The translations under genes and the position numbers were made by a program. From contig CANQHZ010000036.1 of assembly GCA_947623805.1 (NCBI GenBank), positions 1 to 34,108 of the forward strand: a stretch of DNA of 34,108 nt, read 5' to 3'. The stretch is from an uncultured Lachnospiraceae bacterium (GTDB taxonomy: Bacteria; Bacillota; Clostridia; Lachnospirales; Lachnospiraceae). Position 1 is the first letter of the stretch, and every line of letters starts with the position of its first letter. The notes beneath the pieces were generated by a model. It was not told the origin of the DNA and did no database searches. It saw nothing but the letters and a program-made list of their open reading frames with translations. Shown piece by piece: positions 1 to 7,687 of the stretch.

Positions 1-115
1 AATCAATAGAAAATCTCAGTATTATCAAGGATTTAAGAAGATTACTTTTCATAATCTACCACTTTCCATAACCGACACCGCCCTTGCGTATGATAAATCC
101 GATTATTTTTGCCAT
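1..115 (-). pseudogene. ParA-like gene start, broken after 19 codons
   Basis: On the minus strand an ATG at 115-113 follows a good ribosome binding site (GGAGG, about 9 nt upstream). It opens a short frame beginning MAKIIGFIIRKGGVG, which resembles the N-terminus and deviant Walker A (KGGVGK[ST]) of ParA/MinD-type ATPases. The frame reads YGKW and stops where the conserved GKT/S should be, so the P-loop is incomplete. A TTGACA box lies upstream on the same strand around 176-171. This may be a truncated plasmid or mobile-element partition gene, but the match is only about 15 residues and could be chance. The gene body is absent from the window. Confidence 0.35.
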
Positions 116-236
116 TGGTCTCAGCCTCCATGTGGTTGGTTTAAAAGTAATGTAATAATAAAAAGACGGGTTGTGTCAAGACATGATGACAATTTACTCA
201 TACTAAATAAAGCCAGGGTGAATAAGGAATATATAA

Positions 237-264
237 TTGACATTGTCATACAATATAGTATAAT
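237..264 (+). promoter_or_regulatory. Promoter of the antitoxin-toxin operon with overlapping palindrome
   Basis: TTGACA at 237-242 and TATAAT at 259-264 are separated by 16 bp, 34 bp before the antitoxin start. The -35 box overlaps the palindrome TGACATTGTCA (238-248). A palindrome over the promoter is what an autoregulated ribbon-helix-helix antitoxin operon would be expected to have; binding is inferred, not shown. Confidence 0.7.
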
Positions 265-297
265 TGAATTACAAACTAATCAAAGGAGATGATTGAT

Positions 298-591
298 ATG
301 GCAACTACATTAGTACAGGTTAGAGTAGATGATGAATTAAAAAATCAGGCAAATGCCGTGTATGACGCATTGGGAATTGATTTATCTACAGCAGTGCGAA
401 TGTTCTTGAAAAGATCGGTCATGGTTAATGGCGTTCCTTTTGATATGACTTTGCCAAAGAGTGGCTATAAGGCTGAAAGAGCAGCAAGGGCTCTTTGGGA
501 GTTAAGTAACGCTGCTATGGAAAATGGAACTTCAGAAATGACTTTGGAAGAAATAAATGCTGAAATAGAGGCGGTAAGAGAAACAAAATAG
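298..591 (+). CDS. RelB/DinJ-family antitoxin
   Basis: This 97-residue protein has the RelB/DinJ ribbon-helix-helix pattern. A short N-terminal beta strand (TLVQVRVDDELK) is followed by two helices containing ALGIDLSTAVRMFLKRSV and the VPFDM segment typical of the family. Such antitoxins dimerise, bind their own promoter and neutralise the toxin through the C-terminal half. The start at 298 is preferred over an in-frame ATG at 289, because AAAGGAG (282-288) abuts 289 but sits 9 nt before 298. The toxin gene starts 11 nt after the stop. RelB/DinJ proteins are best known with RelE/YafQ toxins; here the partner is a PIN-domain protein. Confidence 0.88.
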   Translation: MATTLVQVRVDDELKNQANAVYDALGIDLSTAVRMFLKRSVMVNGVPFDMTLPKSGYKAERAARALWELSNAAMENGTSEMTLEEINAEIEAVRETK

Positions 592-602
592 GAGGCGGCG
601 CA

Positions 603-1043
603 ATGCATTATTATGCAGTAATAGACACAAATGTATTGGTTTCCGCTATGTTAAAGGTTCAGTCTGTTCCGGGGCAGATTGCAAACGCGGCTCTTTTAGG
701 TGATTTGATTCCTTTACTATGCGATGAAATAGTGAAAGAGTATAGGGAAGTGTTAGCGCGCCCTAAATTTAAGTTTGACCAAATAATGGTGGAGACTCTT
801 ATTGATGGCATAATTAGCAGAGGTATTTTTGTAGATGCGGTTCCAGTAGAAGAAATAATTTCTGACATTAAAGATATTATTTTCTATGAGGTGGTCATGG
901 AAGGACGGAAAGAACATGATAACGCATATCTTGTGACAGGGAATATAAAACATTTCCCCATAAAATCTTATGTTGTTACTTCTGAATGGGGAGTGGTCTT
1001 TAAATCTTTTTCTACTTTCCGACAGCCAATCCACAGAAGATAG
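603..1043 (+). CDS. PIN-domain toxin (COG1569-like), atypical C-terminus
   Basis: This is a putative PIN-domain ribonuclease of the toxin-antitoxin type. The N-terminus has the IDTNVLVSA strand with catalytic D8. The acidic residue E46 lies in DEIVKEY, and further acidic positions lie around D88/D91 and D106 in HDNAYLVTGN. The segment EVVMEGRKEHDNAYLVTGNIKHFP is characteristic of COG1569 proteins. AGGAGG just upstream and 11-nt spacing from the antitoxin show co-transcription. The family signature continues to YVVT (about residue 126). The last 20 residues (SEWGVVFKSF...) do not look like the usual family ending (PREML...), so the 3' end may have been replaced by a DNA junction near 980. The catalytic core is complete, so activity is still possible. 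Confidence 0.85.
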   Translation: MHYYAVIDTNVLVSAMLKVQSVPGQIANAALLGDLIPLLCDEIVKEYREVLARPKFKFDQIMVETLIDGIISRGIFVDAVPVEEIISDIKDIIFYEVVMEGRKEHDNAYLVTGNIKHFPIKSYVVTSEWGVVFKSFSTFRQPIHRR

Positions 1044-1190
1044 CCTGCGGCAATTGATATATCAATGCTGTTGTGGTGTATATTGTATTCAGCATATGTG
1101 GTGTTCATTTTACAACCGTCCTCTTATCCGTAATATTTTTGAAAGCATTTCAATCAGTCCTTTCTGCCATGTCCATAATATGTTATAATT
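968..1190 (-). other. Two short coupled open frames on the minus strand, possible gene remnants
   Basis: A 46-codon frame starts at ATG 1108 and ends at 968, overlapping the odd 3' end of the PIN gene. Immediately upstream another open frame ends ...EMLSKILRIRGRL with its stop one base before that ATG, an arrangement like translationally coupled operon genes. I recognise neither product. They may be remnants of a neighbouring element or chance frames. Confidence 0.2.
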
Positions 1191-1504
1191 AGTTACAGGT
1201 TTTTCTTTTTCTTGTTTTTGCTCTTATATGAAAGTTTATAGCGTAAGGGAAAAAGATATAACACAAGGGAAAGTTTAAGGGCAAGCTCATTTGTTATTAA
1301 ATGATAAGAAATAGGTCTTAGCAGAATTTCCAATTTATCTACGCTTGGGTTAGTTCATGCAGACAAAACTTTCGTCAGGAAACGTGATGACATATCTTTT
1401 ATAAAAAATGAACGGAAACAACACGGGGTCTAAAGTACCCGTCACAGCAAGGCAGGAAAAATATTGAGTGCAGCATTAAAAATTATATGGAGGAATAAAG
1501 ACTT
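1044..1504. other. Intergenic interval before the arabinofuranosidase gene
   Basis: No confident gene is seen in these 460 bp. A 16-codon frame beginning MKVYSVREKD starts near 1228. A 41-codon open stretch without a start lies around 1310-1430. Neither resembles a family I can name. The ribosome binding site of the next gene (GGAGG, about 1490) lies at the right end. No clear consensus promoter or strong terminator was seen. Confidence 0.5.
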
Positions 1505-3826
1505 ATGAAATCAATCACAATATATCAGGATAAAACTTATAAAAAACTTGGGGATTTGTTTGGGTTATTTTTTGAGGATATAAATCATGCGGCAGACGGT
1601 GGTCTATATGCAGAAATGGTTCAGAACCGTTCATTTGAATTTTGCGAAATTGATTGTAAGGAATACAATGCTTTGACTGCATGGAATAAGTCAGTCAATA
1701 CTGACTGGGAGATTAAGACAACAGAACCGTTAAATCATGAAAATAATCACTATTTACATATCAGAGTCCAGCAGGGCAGTTATATTTATAACACAGGCTT
1801 TAATACGGGAATGTTTCTGGAAGCAGGCAAAAAATATGATTTCAGCGTATGGGCAAAAGTTTATTCTGATTCGACGGGGAAAGCTCAAAAGGTAATGCGT
1901 GTTGCTGTGAAAGATGAAAACGGCAGTATTGTTGCTGAGAATATATTGTCTTTATGCGGGGATAAGTGGCAGAAGTATGAGTTTGTTTTGGAAGCAGTAA
2001 GTACAACATCTTGTGGTAATCTATATCTTCTTTTTGATGAAGAAGGTATTTATGAGTTAGATATGGTTTCTTTGTTTCCGCAGGATACTTTTAAAGGAAG
2101 AAAAGGGGGTCTTCGCAAAGATATTGCAGAGGCATTACAGGAAATGCACCCTAAATTTATGCGTTTTCCAGGAGGATGCCTGATTCATGATGGTTCTTTA
2201 GACAAGTATTCCAGAAACTCTATGTATCGTTGGGACAGGACTATTGGAAAAATTGAAGAACGTCCAAGCTGGAGAAATAATTGGGGATACAACCAGACTT
2301 TAGGATTGGGTTATTATGAATATTTTCTGTTTTGTGAGGATATCGGCGCAAAAGCGCTTCCGGTAGTTCCGGGTGGATTTAACCCACATAAAGGTGAAGG
2401 GGCGGAATTGGAAGACATAGACGAATGGGTGCAGGAAACATTGAATCTTATTGAATTCGCCAATGGAGATACGAATACGAGAATGGGTGCAGTACGTGCG
2501 GAAATGGGACATCCTGAGAGTTTTGAGCTTGAATATATAGGCGTGGGCAATGAAGAGGTTGGGGATGGCTTTTTTGAGAGATATCCATATTTCCATAATG
2601 CTATTCGAAAGAAATATCCTGAAATTAAAATTATCAATACTGCGGGGCCTTTTGCGATGGGAGAAAGCTATGATGCGGGTTGGAACAGCGCGAAAAAGTA
2701 TGGGTCGGATTTTGTAGATGAACACTACTATTCTGCGCCCGAATGGTTTCTTGCAAACATGCATCATTATGAGGATTATGATGAAAATGGTCCCAAGGTA
2801 TTTTTGGGAGAATATGCATCATGGGGCAATACTTTTTATAATGCCATTGTGGAAGCGGCTTATATGACTCATTTGGAACGCTCAAAAGCGGTGGCGCTGG
2901 CCTGCTATGCCCCTATGCTTTGTAATGTAGATTATGTGAACTGGAAACCGGATATGCTATGGTTTAATAACCATACAGTTTTGAAGACGCCTAATTATTA
3001 TGTGCAAAAGATGTTTATGCTGGCGCAGGGAACGGATGAGGTCGCTTTTAATACAGAGGAGCTTAATGAAGTTATTCGGCTTACAAATAAAGATAACCTG
3101 TCAGGACAATTTTCTATTATTGGAAATGATATAGAAGGTAAAATCTGGAATATGACTGTGAAAGACCACGATACAGGCAGGCTTAAGTCAATCAGCAATT
3201 TAGAAATTGATTTGAAAAATAAAGAAAATGTACTGGCAGATATATGCAGCAGTCATTATACAATTGAGTTTTCATTTAAGAGAAATGCGGGGAACAGAGG
3301 ACTTAAAATAATATTTGGCAAAAGCGAAAACAGTATGGTGCAGTGGGAATTTGGCGGTTGGGATAACTGGGACTGTAACATTACATCTATTGTAAATGGC
3401 AGATGTTCTACCATTTCACATAGAATATTTCATGTGGAAGATATAGAATATCGCTTAAAATTAGAAGTTGATGGATGCCATATCCGTACATGGATAAATG
3501 GCATACAGTGGAATGATACTGTAAACAGGATGCCGGAATTGGAAGAACTGTATATTGCCGCAAGTGTGGATAAGCAGAAGGAAAAGACATATTTGAAAGC
3601 GGTAAATCTGACAGGGGAGGATAAGACCGTTAAGGTAAGGCTTATAGGTGGAATAAAAAATAGGGCAGTGATTACATCATTTACAGCGGACAGCCTAGCT
3701 GCTGAGAATACCTTTGAAAAGCCCGACAGAGTAACGCCTAGGGAATTTGGAAAGGAAATTGCAGATAATCAGTTAATATATACTTTTCCAGCACATTCGG
3801 TGACTGTGATGGAATACAAGGATTAG
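1505..3826 (+). CDS. GH51 alpha-L-arabinofuranosidase with extra C-terminal beta-sandwich
   Basis: This probable exo-acting enzyme removes terminal alpha-L-arabinofuranosyl residues from arabinan, arabinoxylan or arabinogalactan oligosaccharides. The N-terminus carries the GH51 signature GLFFEDINHAADGGLYAEM (residues about 20-38). A CBM4/9-like jelly-roll follows at roughly 60-195. The TIM barrel holds RFPGG (about 220), the acid/base Glu in VGNEE (E350) and the nucleophile Glu in FLGEY (E436). No signal peptide is seen, so it acts in the cytoplasm after import. At 773 residues it is longer than minimal GH51 enzymes (about 500). Residues about 560-700 look like an inserted lectin-like beta-sandwich (QWEFGGWDNW, RTWINGIQWN), and the last strands complete the usual GH51 beta domain. 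GGAGG precedes the start. Confidence 0.93.
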   Translation: MKSITIYQDKTYKKLGDLFGLFFEDINHAADGGLYAEMVQNRSFEFCEIDCKEYNALTAWNKSVNTDWEIKTTEPLNHENNHYLHIRVQQGSYIYNTGFNTGMFLEAGKKYDFSVWAKVYSDSTGKAQKVMRVAVKDENGSIVAENILSLCGDKWQKYEFVLEAVSTTSCGNLYLLFDEEGIYELDMVSLFPQDTFKGRKGGLRKDIAEALQEMHPKFMRFPGGCLIHDGSLDKYSRNSMYRWDRTIGKIEERPSWRNNWGYNQTLGLGYYEYFLFCEDIGAKALPVVPGGFNPHKGEGAELEDIDEWVQETLNLIEFANGDTNTRMGAVRAEMGHPESFELEYIGVGNEEVGDGFFERYPYFHNAIRKKYPEIKIINTAGPFAMGESYDAGWNSAKKYGSDFVDEHYYSAPEWFLANMHHYEDYDENGPKVFLGEYASWGNTFYNAIVEAAYMTHLERSKAVALACYAPMLCNVDYVNWKPDMLWFNNHTVLKTPNYYVQKMFMLAQGTDEVAFNTEELNEVIRLTNKDNLSGQFSIIGNDIEGKIWNMTVKDHDTGRLKSISNLEIDLKNKENVLADICSSHYTIEFSFKRNAGNRGLKIIFGKSENSMVQWEFGGWDNWDCNITSIVNGRCSTISHRIFHVEDIEYRLKLEVDGCHIRTWINGIQWNDTVNRMPELEELYIAASVDKQKEKTYLKAVNLTGEDKTVKVRLIGGIKNRAVITSFTADSLAAENTFEKPDRVTPREFGKEIADNQLIYTFPAHSVTVMEYKD

Positions 3827-3901
3827 ATTTATTTTTTATATCTTTAATAACAATAGTAGATAGTATTAATTGGAATATAAATAAAAATAGGAGCATTAAA
3901 A

Positions 3902-4303
3902 ATGGAACAATTAATTTTTGAAATTAAGATTATAGTAACGGATACAGCAGAGGTAAAAGGTGCAGGCGGAACGGCAGGCATGGTATTGTTTAAAGGTGAG
4001 GTAAATTCCCGGTTATTTGTCGGGAAAGTGCTGCCCGGTGCGGTTGATACTCAAATTAAATATTGCGGTAAGTCAAAAACATTATCGGCAAGATATATGC
4101 TTGAAGGGACTGACGCTCAAGGATGTAAGTGCAGGATTTTTATTGAAAATAACGGTACAGAGCAGAATGGATTAATTGTTACAGCACCTCGCCTGATTAC
4201 AGACAGCCCCCTTTTGAAAAGGCTGGAAACAGCCGATTTAAAGGGAACTGTATTTAACAGGGATGGGGAATTGATTGTCCGTATAGTTGAGATGGTACCT
4301 TAA
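3902..4303 (+). CDS. DUF3237 family protein
   Basis: This 133-residue protein matches the DUF3237 pattern: an N-terminal strand (LIFEIKIIV), GGTAGMVLFKGEV, the VGKVLPGAVDTQ segment, LSARYMLEGTDAQG and a C-terminal TAPRLITDSPLLKRL...VVRIVEM-type strand pair. DUF3237 proteins are small predicted beta-barrels of unknown biochemical function, often next to hydrolase or transport genes. There is no signal peptide. It lies 75 nt after the arabinofuranosidase gene on the same strand, behind a GGAG ribosome binding site, and ends 14 nt from the convergent regulator gene. A relic of the 5' end of a second copy lies at about 11517-11573, which suggests the family belongs to this kind of sugar locus. 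Confidence 0.75.
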   Translation: MEQLIFEIKIIVTDTAEVKGAGGTAGMVLFKGEVNSRLFVGKVLPGAVDTQIKYCGKSKTLSARYMLEGTDAQGCKCRIFIENNGTEQNGLIVTAPRLITDSPLLKRLETADLKGTVFNRDGELIVRIVEMVP

Positions 4304-4317
4304 AGCAATTTATGAAC

Positions 4318-5487
4318 CTATAAGGGAAAAAATTTTGTTAAATCATTTTCTATGCATTGATATTTGATAATCATACAGGAAAGCAGCATTAAAAAGTGGT
4401 CTTTTTCAGTAAAAGGCTTATGATTTAAGAATTCTTCTATTTTATTGAGCTTATTGAGAACAGTATTGCGGTGCATATAAAGCATTTTTGACGCTGATGA
4501 CAGATTTTGGCCACAGCTTAGGTAGGCAAATAATACATCCAGGAGATTGCCTTTATTTTCTAAATCGTAATAATATAATCTGACTACATCAGGATGGGCT
4601 AAATAAACTATATTTTTAGTATTATATATCTCAGTAAATTTTTGCGAACACAAATGTATCACGTAATAAGGGTTAAACTGATGATATGTGTAAATTTTTT
4701 TAATATACGGTTTGAGCTTTAAACTTTTGCCAAGCTGTACTGATGCTGATGCAGTCAGGTAAAGCGTACGGAACTGTTCGGGAAGCTGGCATGCATAACT
4801 GATGCCGGCGCTTAATTGATATTGTTCTAAAAGCAATGAAAATTCATCGTATGGCAAATCTAAATCCACAGAAGTATCCTTAGATTGGGAGAACAATATT
4901 ATCCATTCGCTGTTATAGAAAAACAAGTTGGTTTCCTTAAAAAAATTTTTCAGGACAATGTCAATTTCACGCATTTGTAATGAATCAAGTTCTGAAAGGT
5001 CATATGTTATTACTATGCATGCAATGTGCGCATGCATTTGATAGGGAAACTGCTGCATATATTCAATCACTGTTTCCCTGCTGTCCAGACTGCCGTCCAT
5101 AATTGAATGCCAAAAGTCATGATAAAGCTTATATTGCTGTGTATCAGACAGGGCAGTCCTGCTGACTAGCAGGTTTGTAAGCTTGTTTAAAACAGTCTTA
5201 ACTGATGAATTAATAACGAAAAGATTATATATACGATTCTTGGGAGCTTCAAAGGCATAATGCTCACCGTCTGTGCAGATTAGATAAGAACATGTTGAAT
5301 AAACCAGATGCATTTCGCACAACATTTTCCATTCTGATAAAGTGCCGGCAAACACTGTCCCCTTGACTGGCGATTTTGGGGGAGGGCATAAAAAATTTAT
5401 CCCCCTTTCAATATGGCATTCTTCTACTGGGGTGTCGGAAAGCAAAATAATATCTTTTAAACAATCTTTTATATAGTCTGTTTTCAT
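4318..5487 (-). CDS. PucR/CdaR-type helix-turn-helix transcriptional regulator
   Basis: This 389-residue regulator is transcribed divergently from the sugar importer. The C-terminal 75 residues form the PucR-type helix-turn-helix: LLDVLFAYLSCGQNLSSASK, then MLYMHRNTVLNKLNKIEE, with the RNTV/L-x-x-KL-x-KI core typical of that domain. The N-terminal 300 residues include LLSDTPVEECHI (about 35-46) and a GGDEF-like middle region, as in CdaR/PucR proteins that sense small carboxylates, sugars or nucleobases. No membrane segment is seen. Its position 288 nt from the importer operon suggests that it controls that operon through the repeated TACAACAAATAT-like sites at 5590-5687. The inducer is unknown, with an oligosaccharide or uronate most likely. 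A broken paralogue start lies at 18425-18510. Confidence 0.82.
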   Translation of the reverse strand: MKTDYIKDCLKDIILLSDTPVEECHIERGINFLCPPPKSPVKGTVFAGTLSEWKMLCEMHLVYSTCSYLICTDGEHYAFEAPKNRIYNLFVINSSVKTVLNKLTNLLVSRTALSDTQQYKLYHDFWHSIMDGSLDSRETVIEYMQQFPYQMHAHIACIVITYDLSELDSLQMREIDIVLKNFFKETNLFFYNSEWIILFSQSKDTSVDLDLPYDEFSLLLEQYQLSAGISYACQLPEQFRTLYLTASASVQLGKSLKLKPYIKKIYTYHQFNPYYVIHLCSQKFTEIYNTKNIVYLAHPDVVRLYYYDLENKGNLLDVLFAYLSCGQNLSSASKMLYMHRNTVLNKLNKIEEFLNHKPFTEKDHFLMLLSCMIIKYQCIENDLTKFFPL

Positions 5488-5589
5488 ATTTTTATAATCT
5501 GCCTTTCATAGTCTGTTATGCTTTTTCTATTATTTCCTGTTTTTGTCCCAAACTATTTCCCATGGAGCATTAAGATACCTGTTAAATAA

Positions 5590-5711
5590 TACAACAAATA
5601 TTTATGTTTTACAACAAAAATATGCATTAAGCACAAAAAATGTGCGCCTGTCACAGGAATTGCGCTAAAAGACGGATATTTGTTGTACATCACAAAAAGC
5701 TGAATTATAAT
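5590..5711 (+). promoter_or_regulatory. Importer promoter with three operator-like repeats
   Basis: TTGTAC (5683-5688), a 17-bp spacer and TATAAT (5706-5711) form a good sigma-A promoter 64 bp before the first permease gene. TACAACAAATAT at 5590-5601 and its exact reverse complement ATATTTGTTGTA at 5676-5687 are a 12-bp inverted pair. A near copy, TACAACAAAAATAT, lies at 5610-5623. The right arm overlaps the -35 box, so a protein bound there would directly affect RNA polymerase. The divergent PucR-type regulator is the obvious candidate. The promoter is read directly from sequence; the regulator assignment is inference. Confidence 0.72.
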
Positions 5712-5775
5712 TCGATTATAAAGTACAGGATAAACTTATGGGAAGCAAAAAAACTAAGAAAGAGAGGGAGAGCCT

Positions 5776-6720
5776 ATGAAGGCAAAACAAAAAAAAAACA
5801 TACCTAAGAGGTCGTTCATTAAGGACGTGAAAAAAAACCGCACGCTTCTTTTGATGCTGCTGGTGCCTGTTTCCATGACAATCCTTTTTTGCTACATACC
5901 AATGCCGGGGGTTATAATTGCTTTTAAAAAGTACAATTATATGGACGGCATTTTCGGAAGTCCTTGGGTCGGATTGGAAAATTTCCAGTATCTGCTTATT
6001 TCCAAAAAGCTGTGGCAGCTTACCAGAAACACACTGCTTTACAACATTGTATTTATCTTTTTTGGGACAGTTACGGAAGTTGCATTTGCCATAATATTAA
6101 ATGAGATGATGCATTTAAAATTCAAAAAAATAGCGCAGTCATTCATGTTTTTGCCTCATTTCATATCGTGGGTTGTAGTGGCAACAATCATGTTAAACAT
6201 CTTTGGCGATCATGGCGTGTTAAATCAGATAATGAATTCACTTGGACTTGAAAATTACAACATATATGCGTATGAAAATGCTAAGTCGTGGCCTATTGTT
6301 ATGGTTGCTTTAAAGATATGGAAATCGACTGGTTACGGCAGCGTAGTATATCTTGCGGCAATAGTCGGGATTAATCCGGAAATTAATGAGGCTGCCAAAA
6401 TAGATGGGGCAAATATCTGGCAGAGAATATGGAACATTACAATTCCATGTTTAAAGCCTACAATTATCATAATGACGCTGCTTGCGGTAGGCGGTATTTT
6501 CAGGGGCGATTTTGGAATGTTTTATCAGCTGGTAAAGGGACAGCACTTATTGGAAACATCTGATGTGCTTGACACATACATATATCGTGTTATGATGTCC
6601 AGCTCCAATATGGGCTGGTCCGCTGCGGCAGGATTATATCAGTCTGTATTGTGCTTTATTACCATTAATACTGTCAACTTTATAGTTAAAAAAGTTGACC
6701 CCGATTATTCTTTGTATTAG
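5776..6720 (+). CDS. CUT1 sugar ABC transporter permease, LplB/YteP type
   Basis: This is the first membrane subunit of a carbohydrate importer. It has 314 residues and about six membrane spans, the first at roughly 23-42. The cytoplasmic EAA loop that docks the ATPase is clear at about 205-228 (EAAKIDGANIWQRIWNITIP). MPGVIIAFKKYN near residue 43 and the C-terminal end VKKVDPDYSLY are typical of the LplB/YteP branch, which usually carries pectin- or hemicellulose-derived oligosaccharides, often with unsaturated uronates. AGGGAG precedes the start. The second permease starts 15 nt downstream and the binding protein follows. No ATP-binding subunit lies in the window, so a shared MsmK/UgpC-type ATPase is presumably encoded elsewhere. 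Confidence 0.92.
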   Translation: MKAKQKKNIPKRSFIKDVKKNRTLLLMLLVPVSMTILFCYIPMPGVIIAFKKYNYMDGIFGSPWVGLENFQYLLISKKLWQLTRNTLLYNIVFIFFGTVTEVAFAIILNEMMHLKFKKIAQSFMFLPHFISWVVVATIMLNIFGDHGVLNQIMNSLGLENYNIYAYENAKSWPIVMVALKIWKSTGYGSVVYLAAIVGINPEINEAAKIDGANIWQRIWNITIPCLKPTIIIMTLLAVGGIFRGDFGMFYQLVKGQHLLETSDVLDTYIYRVMMSSSNMGWSAAAGLYQSVLCFITINTVNFIVKKVDPDYSLY

Positions 6721-6735
6721 AAAGGGGCGGAAATC

Positions 6736-7650
6736 ATGAACAATAAAAAAGCCGGCTCAAAAATTAAAAGCTCATGGGACACAAAGCTGTTTAACATTAT
6801 AGGATATACTTTGGTTGCCTTTTTTTCACTGTCATGCATTATTCCGTTTTATTTGGTGCTTACAGGTTCTTTTACTGATGAAAAATGGATTTTGACTAAG
6901 GGCTACAGCTTTTGGCTGACAAGGGAGAGTTTTTCCTTGGAAGGATATAAGACGGTATTCAGAACCCCTCAGACGATTTTGTCCGCGTATGGCGTAACAG
7001 TGTTTGTGACAGTGGTAGGTACGGTGCTTGCCATTCTGCTTGTGACAATGACTGGTTATGTGCTTTCAAGGCAGGATTTTCCATGGAAAAACGGTTTTTC
7101 ATTTTTCTTCTTTTTTACGACATTGTTTAGCGGCGGATTAGTGCCTTGGTATCTGTTGTGTACGCAATATCTGCATTTTAAAAATCATTTATTTGCACTC
7201 ATCATTCCGGGAGCCTTCTCTGTCTGGAATATGATTGTTGCAAAGAGCTTTATGAAAGGGATTCCTAATGAGCTGGTGGAATCGGCAAAAATAGACGGAG
7301 CAGGAGATTTCCTCATTTATTACCGCATTATGATGCCTCTTTCAAAGCCAATGATTGCTACATTATCATTATTTACGGCTTTAGGGTACTGGAATGACTG
7401 GTATAATTGCATGCTGTTCATAAGTGATGACAGATTATATAATCTGCAGTACACTCTGCAGAATCTGCTGAAAAGTGCGGAATTTATAACAAAGATTGCT
7501 TATGAGCAGGGGCGTTCAGTGGCATCTGTTCCTTCCGAGAGCATGAAGCTTGCAATGACTGTTGTTGCGATTGGACCGATTATTATGCTCTATCCGTTTC
7601 TACAGAAATATTTTGTCAAGGGCATGACAATTGGATCAGTAAAGGGTTGA
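6736..7650 (+). CDS. CUT1 sugar ABC transporter permease, LplC/YtcP type
   Basis: This is the second membrane subunit of the importer (304 residues, about six spans, first span near 21-43). The ATPase-docking loop is ESAKIDGAGDFLIYYRIMMP at about 182-201. The segment IIPFYLVLTGSFT near residue 35 and the C-terminus QKYFVKGMTIGSVKG are hallmarks of the LplC/YesQ/YtcP group. It is co-transcribed with the first permease (15-nt gap, GGGGCGG-like ribosome binding site) and with the downstream binding protein. A relic carrying nearly the same last 15 residues lies at 13473-13532, evidence that a second such permease once belonged to this locus. Confidence 0.93.
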   Translation: MNNKKAGSKIKSSWDTKLFNIIGYTLVAFFSLSCIIPFYLVLTGSFTDEKWILTKGYSFWLTRESFSLEGYKTVFRTPQTILSAYGVTVFVTVVGTVLAILLVTMTGYVLSRQDFPWKNGFSFFFFFTTLFSGGLVPWYLLCTQYLHFKNHLFALIIPGAFSVWNMIVAKSFMKGIPNELVESAKIDGAGDFLIYYRIMMPLSKPMIATLSLFTALGYWNDWYNCMLFISDDRLYNLQYTLQNLLKSAEFITKIAYEQGRSVASVPSESMKLAMTVVAIGPIIMLYPFLQKYFVKGMTIGSVKG

Positions 7651-7687
7651 CCTTAAAAGTAAAAAAATATAAATTAGGAGGATTAAA

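Noticed and set aside
5488-5775. A riboswitch in the importer leader
   Set aside because: The region between promoter and first gene is only about 60 bp and shows no conserved riboswitch pattern.
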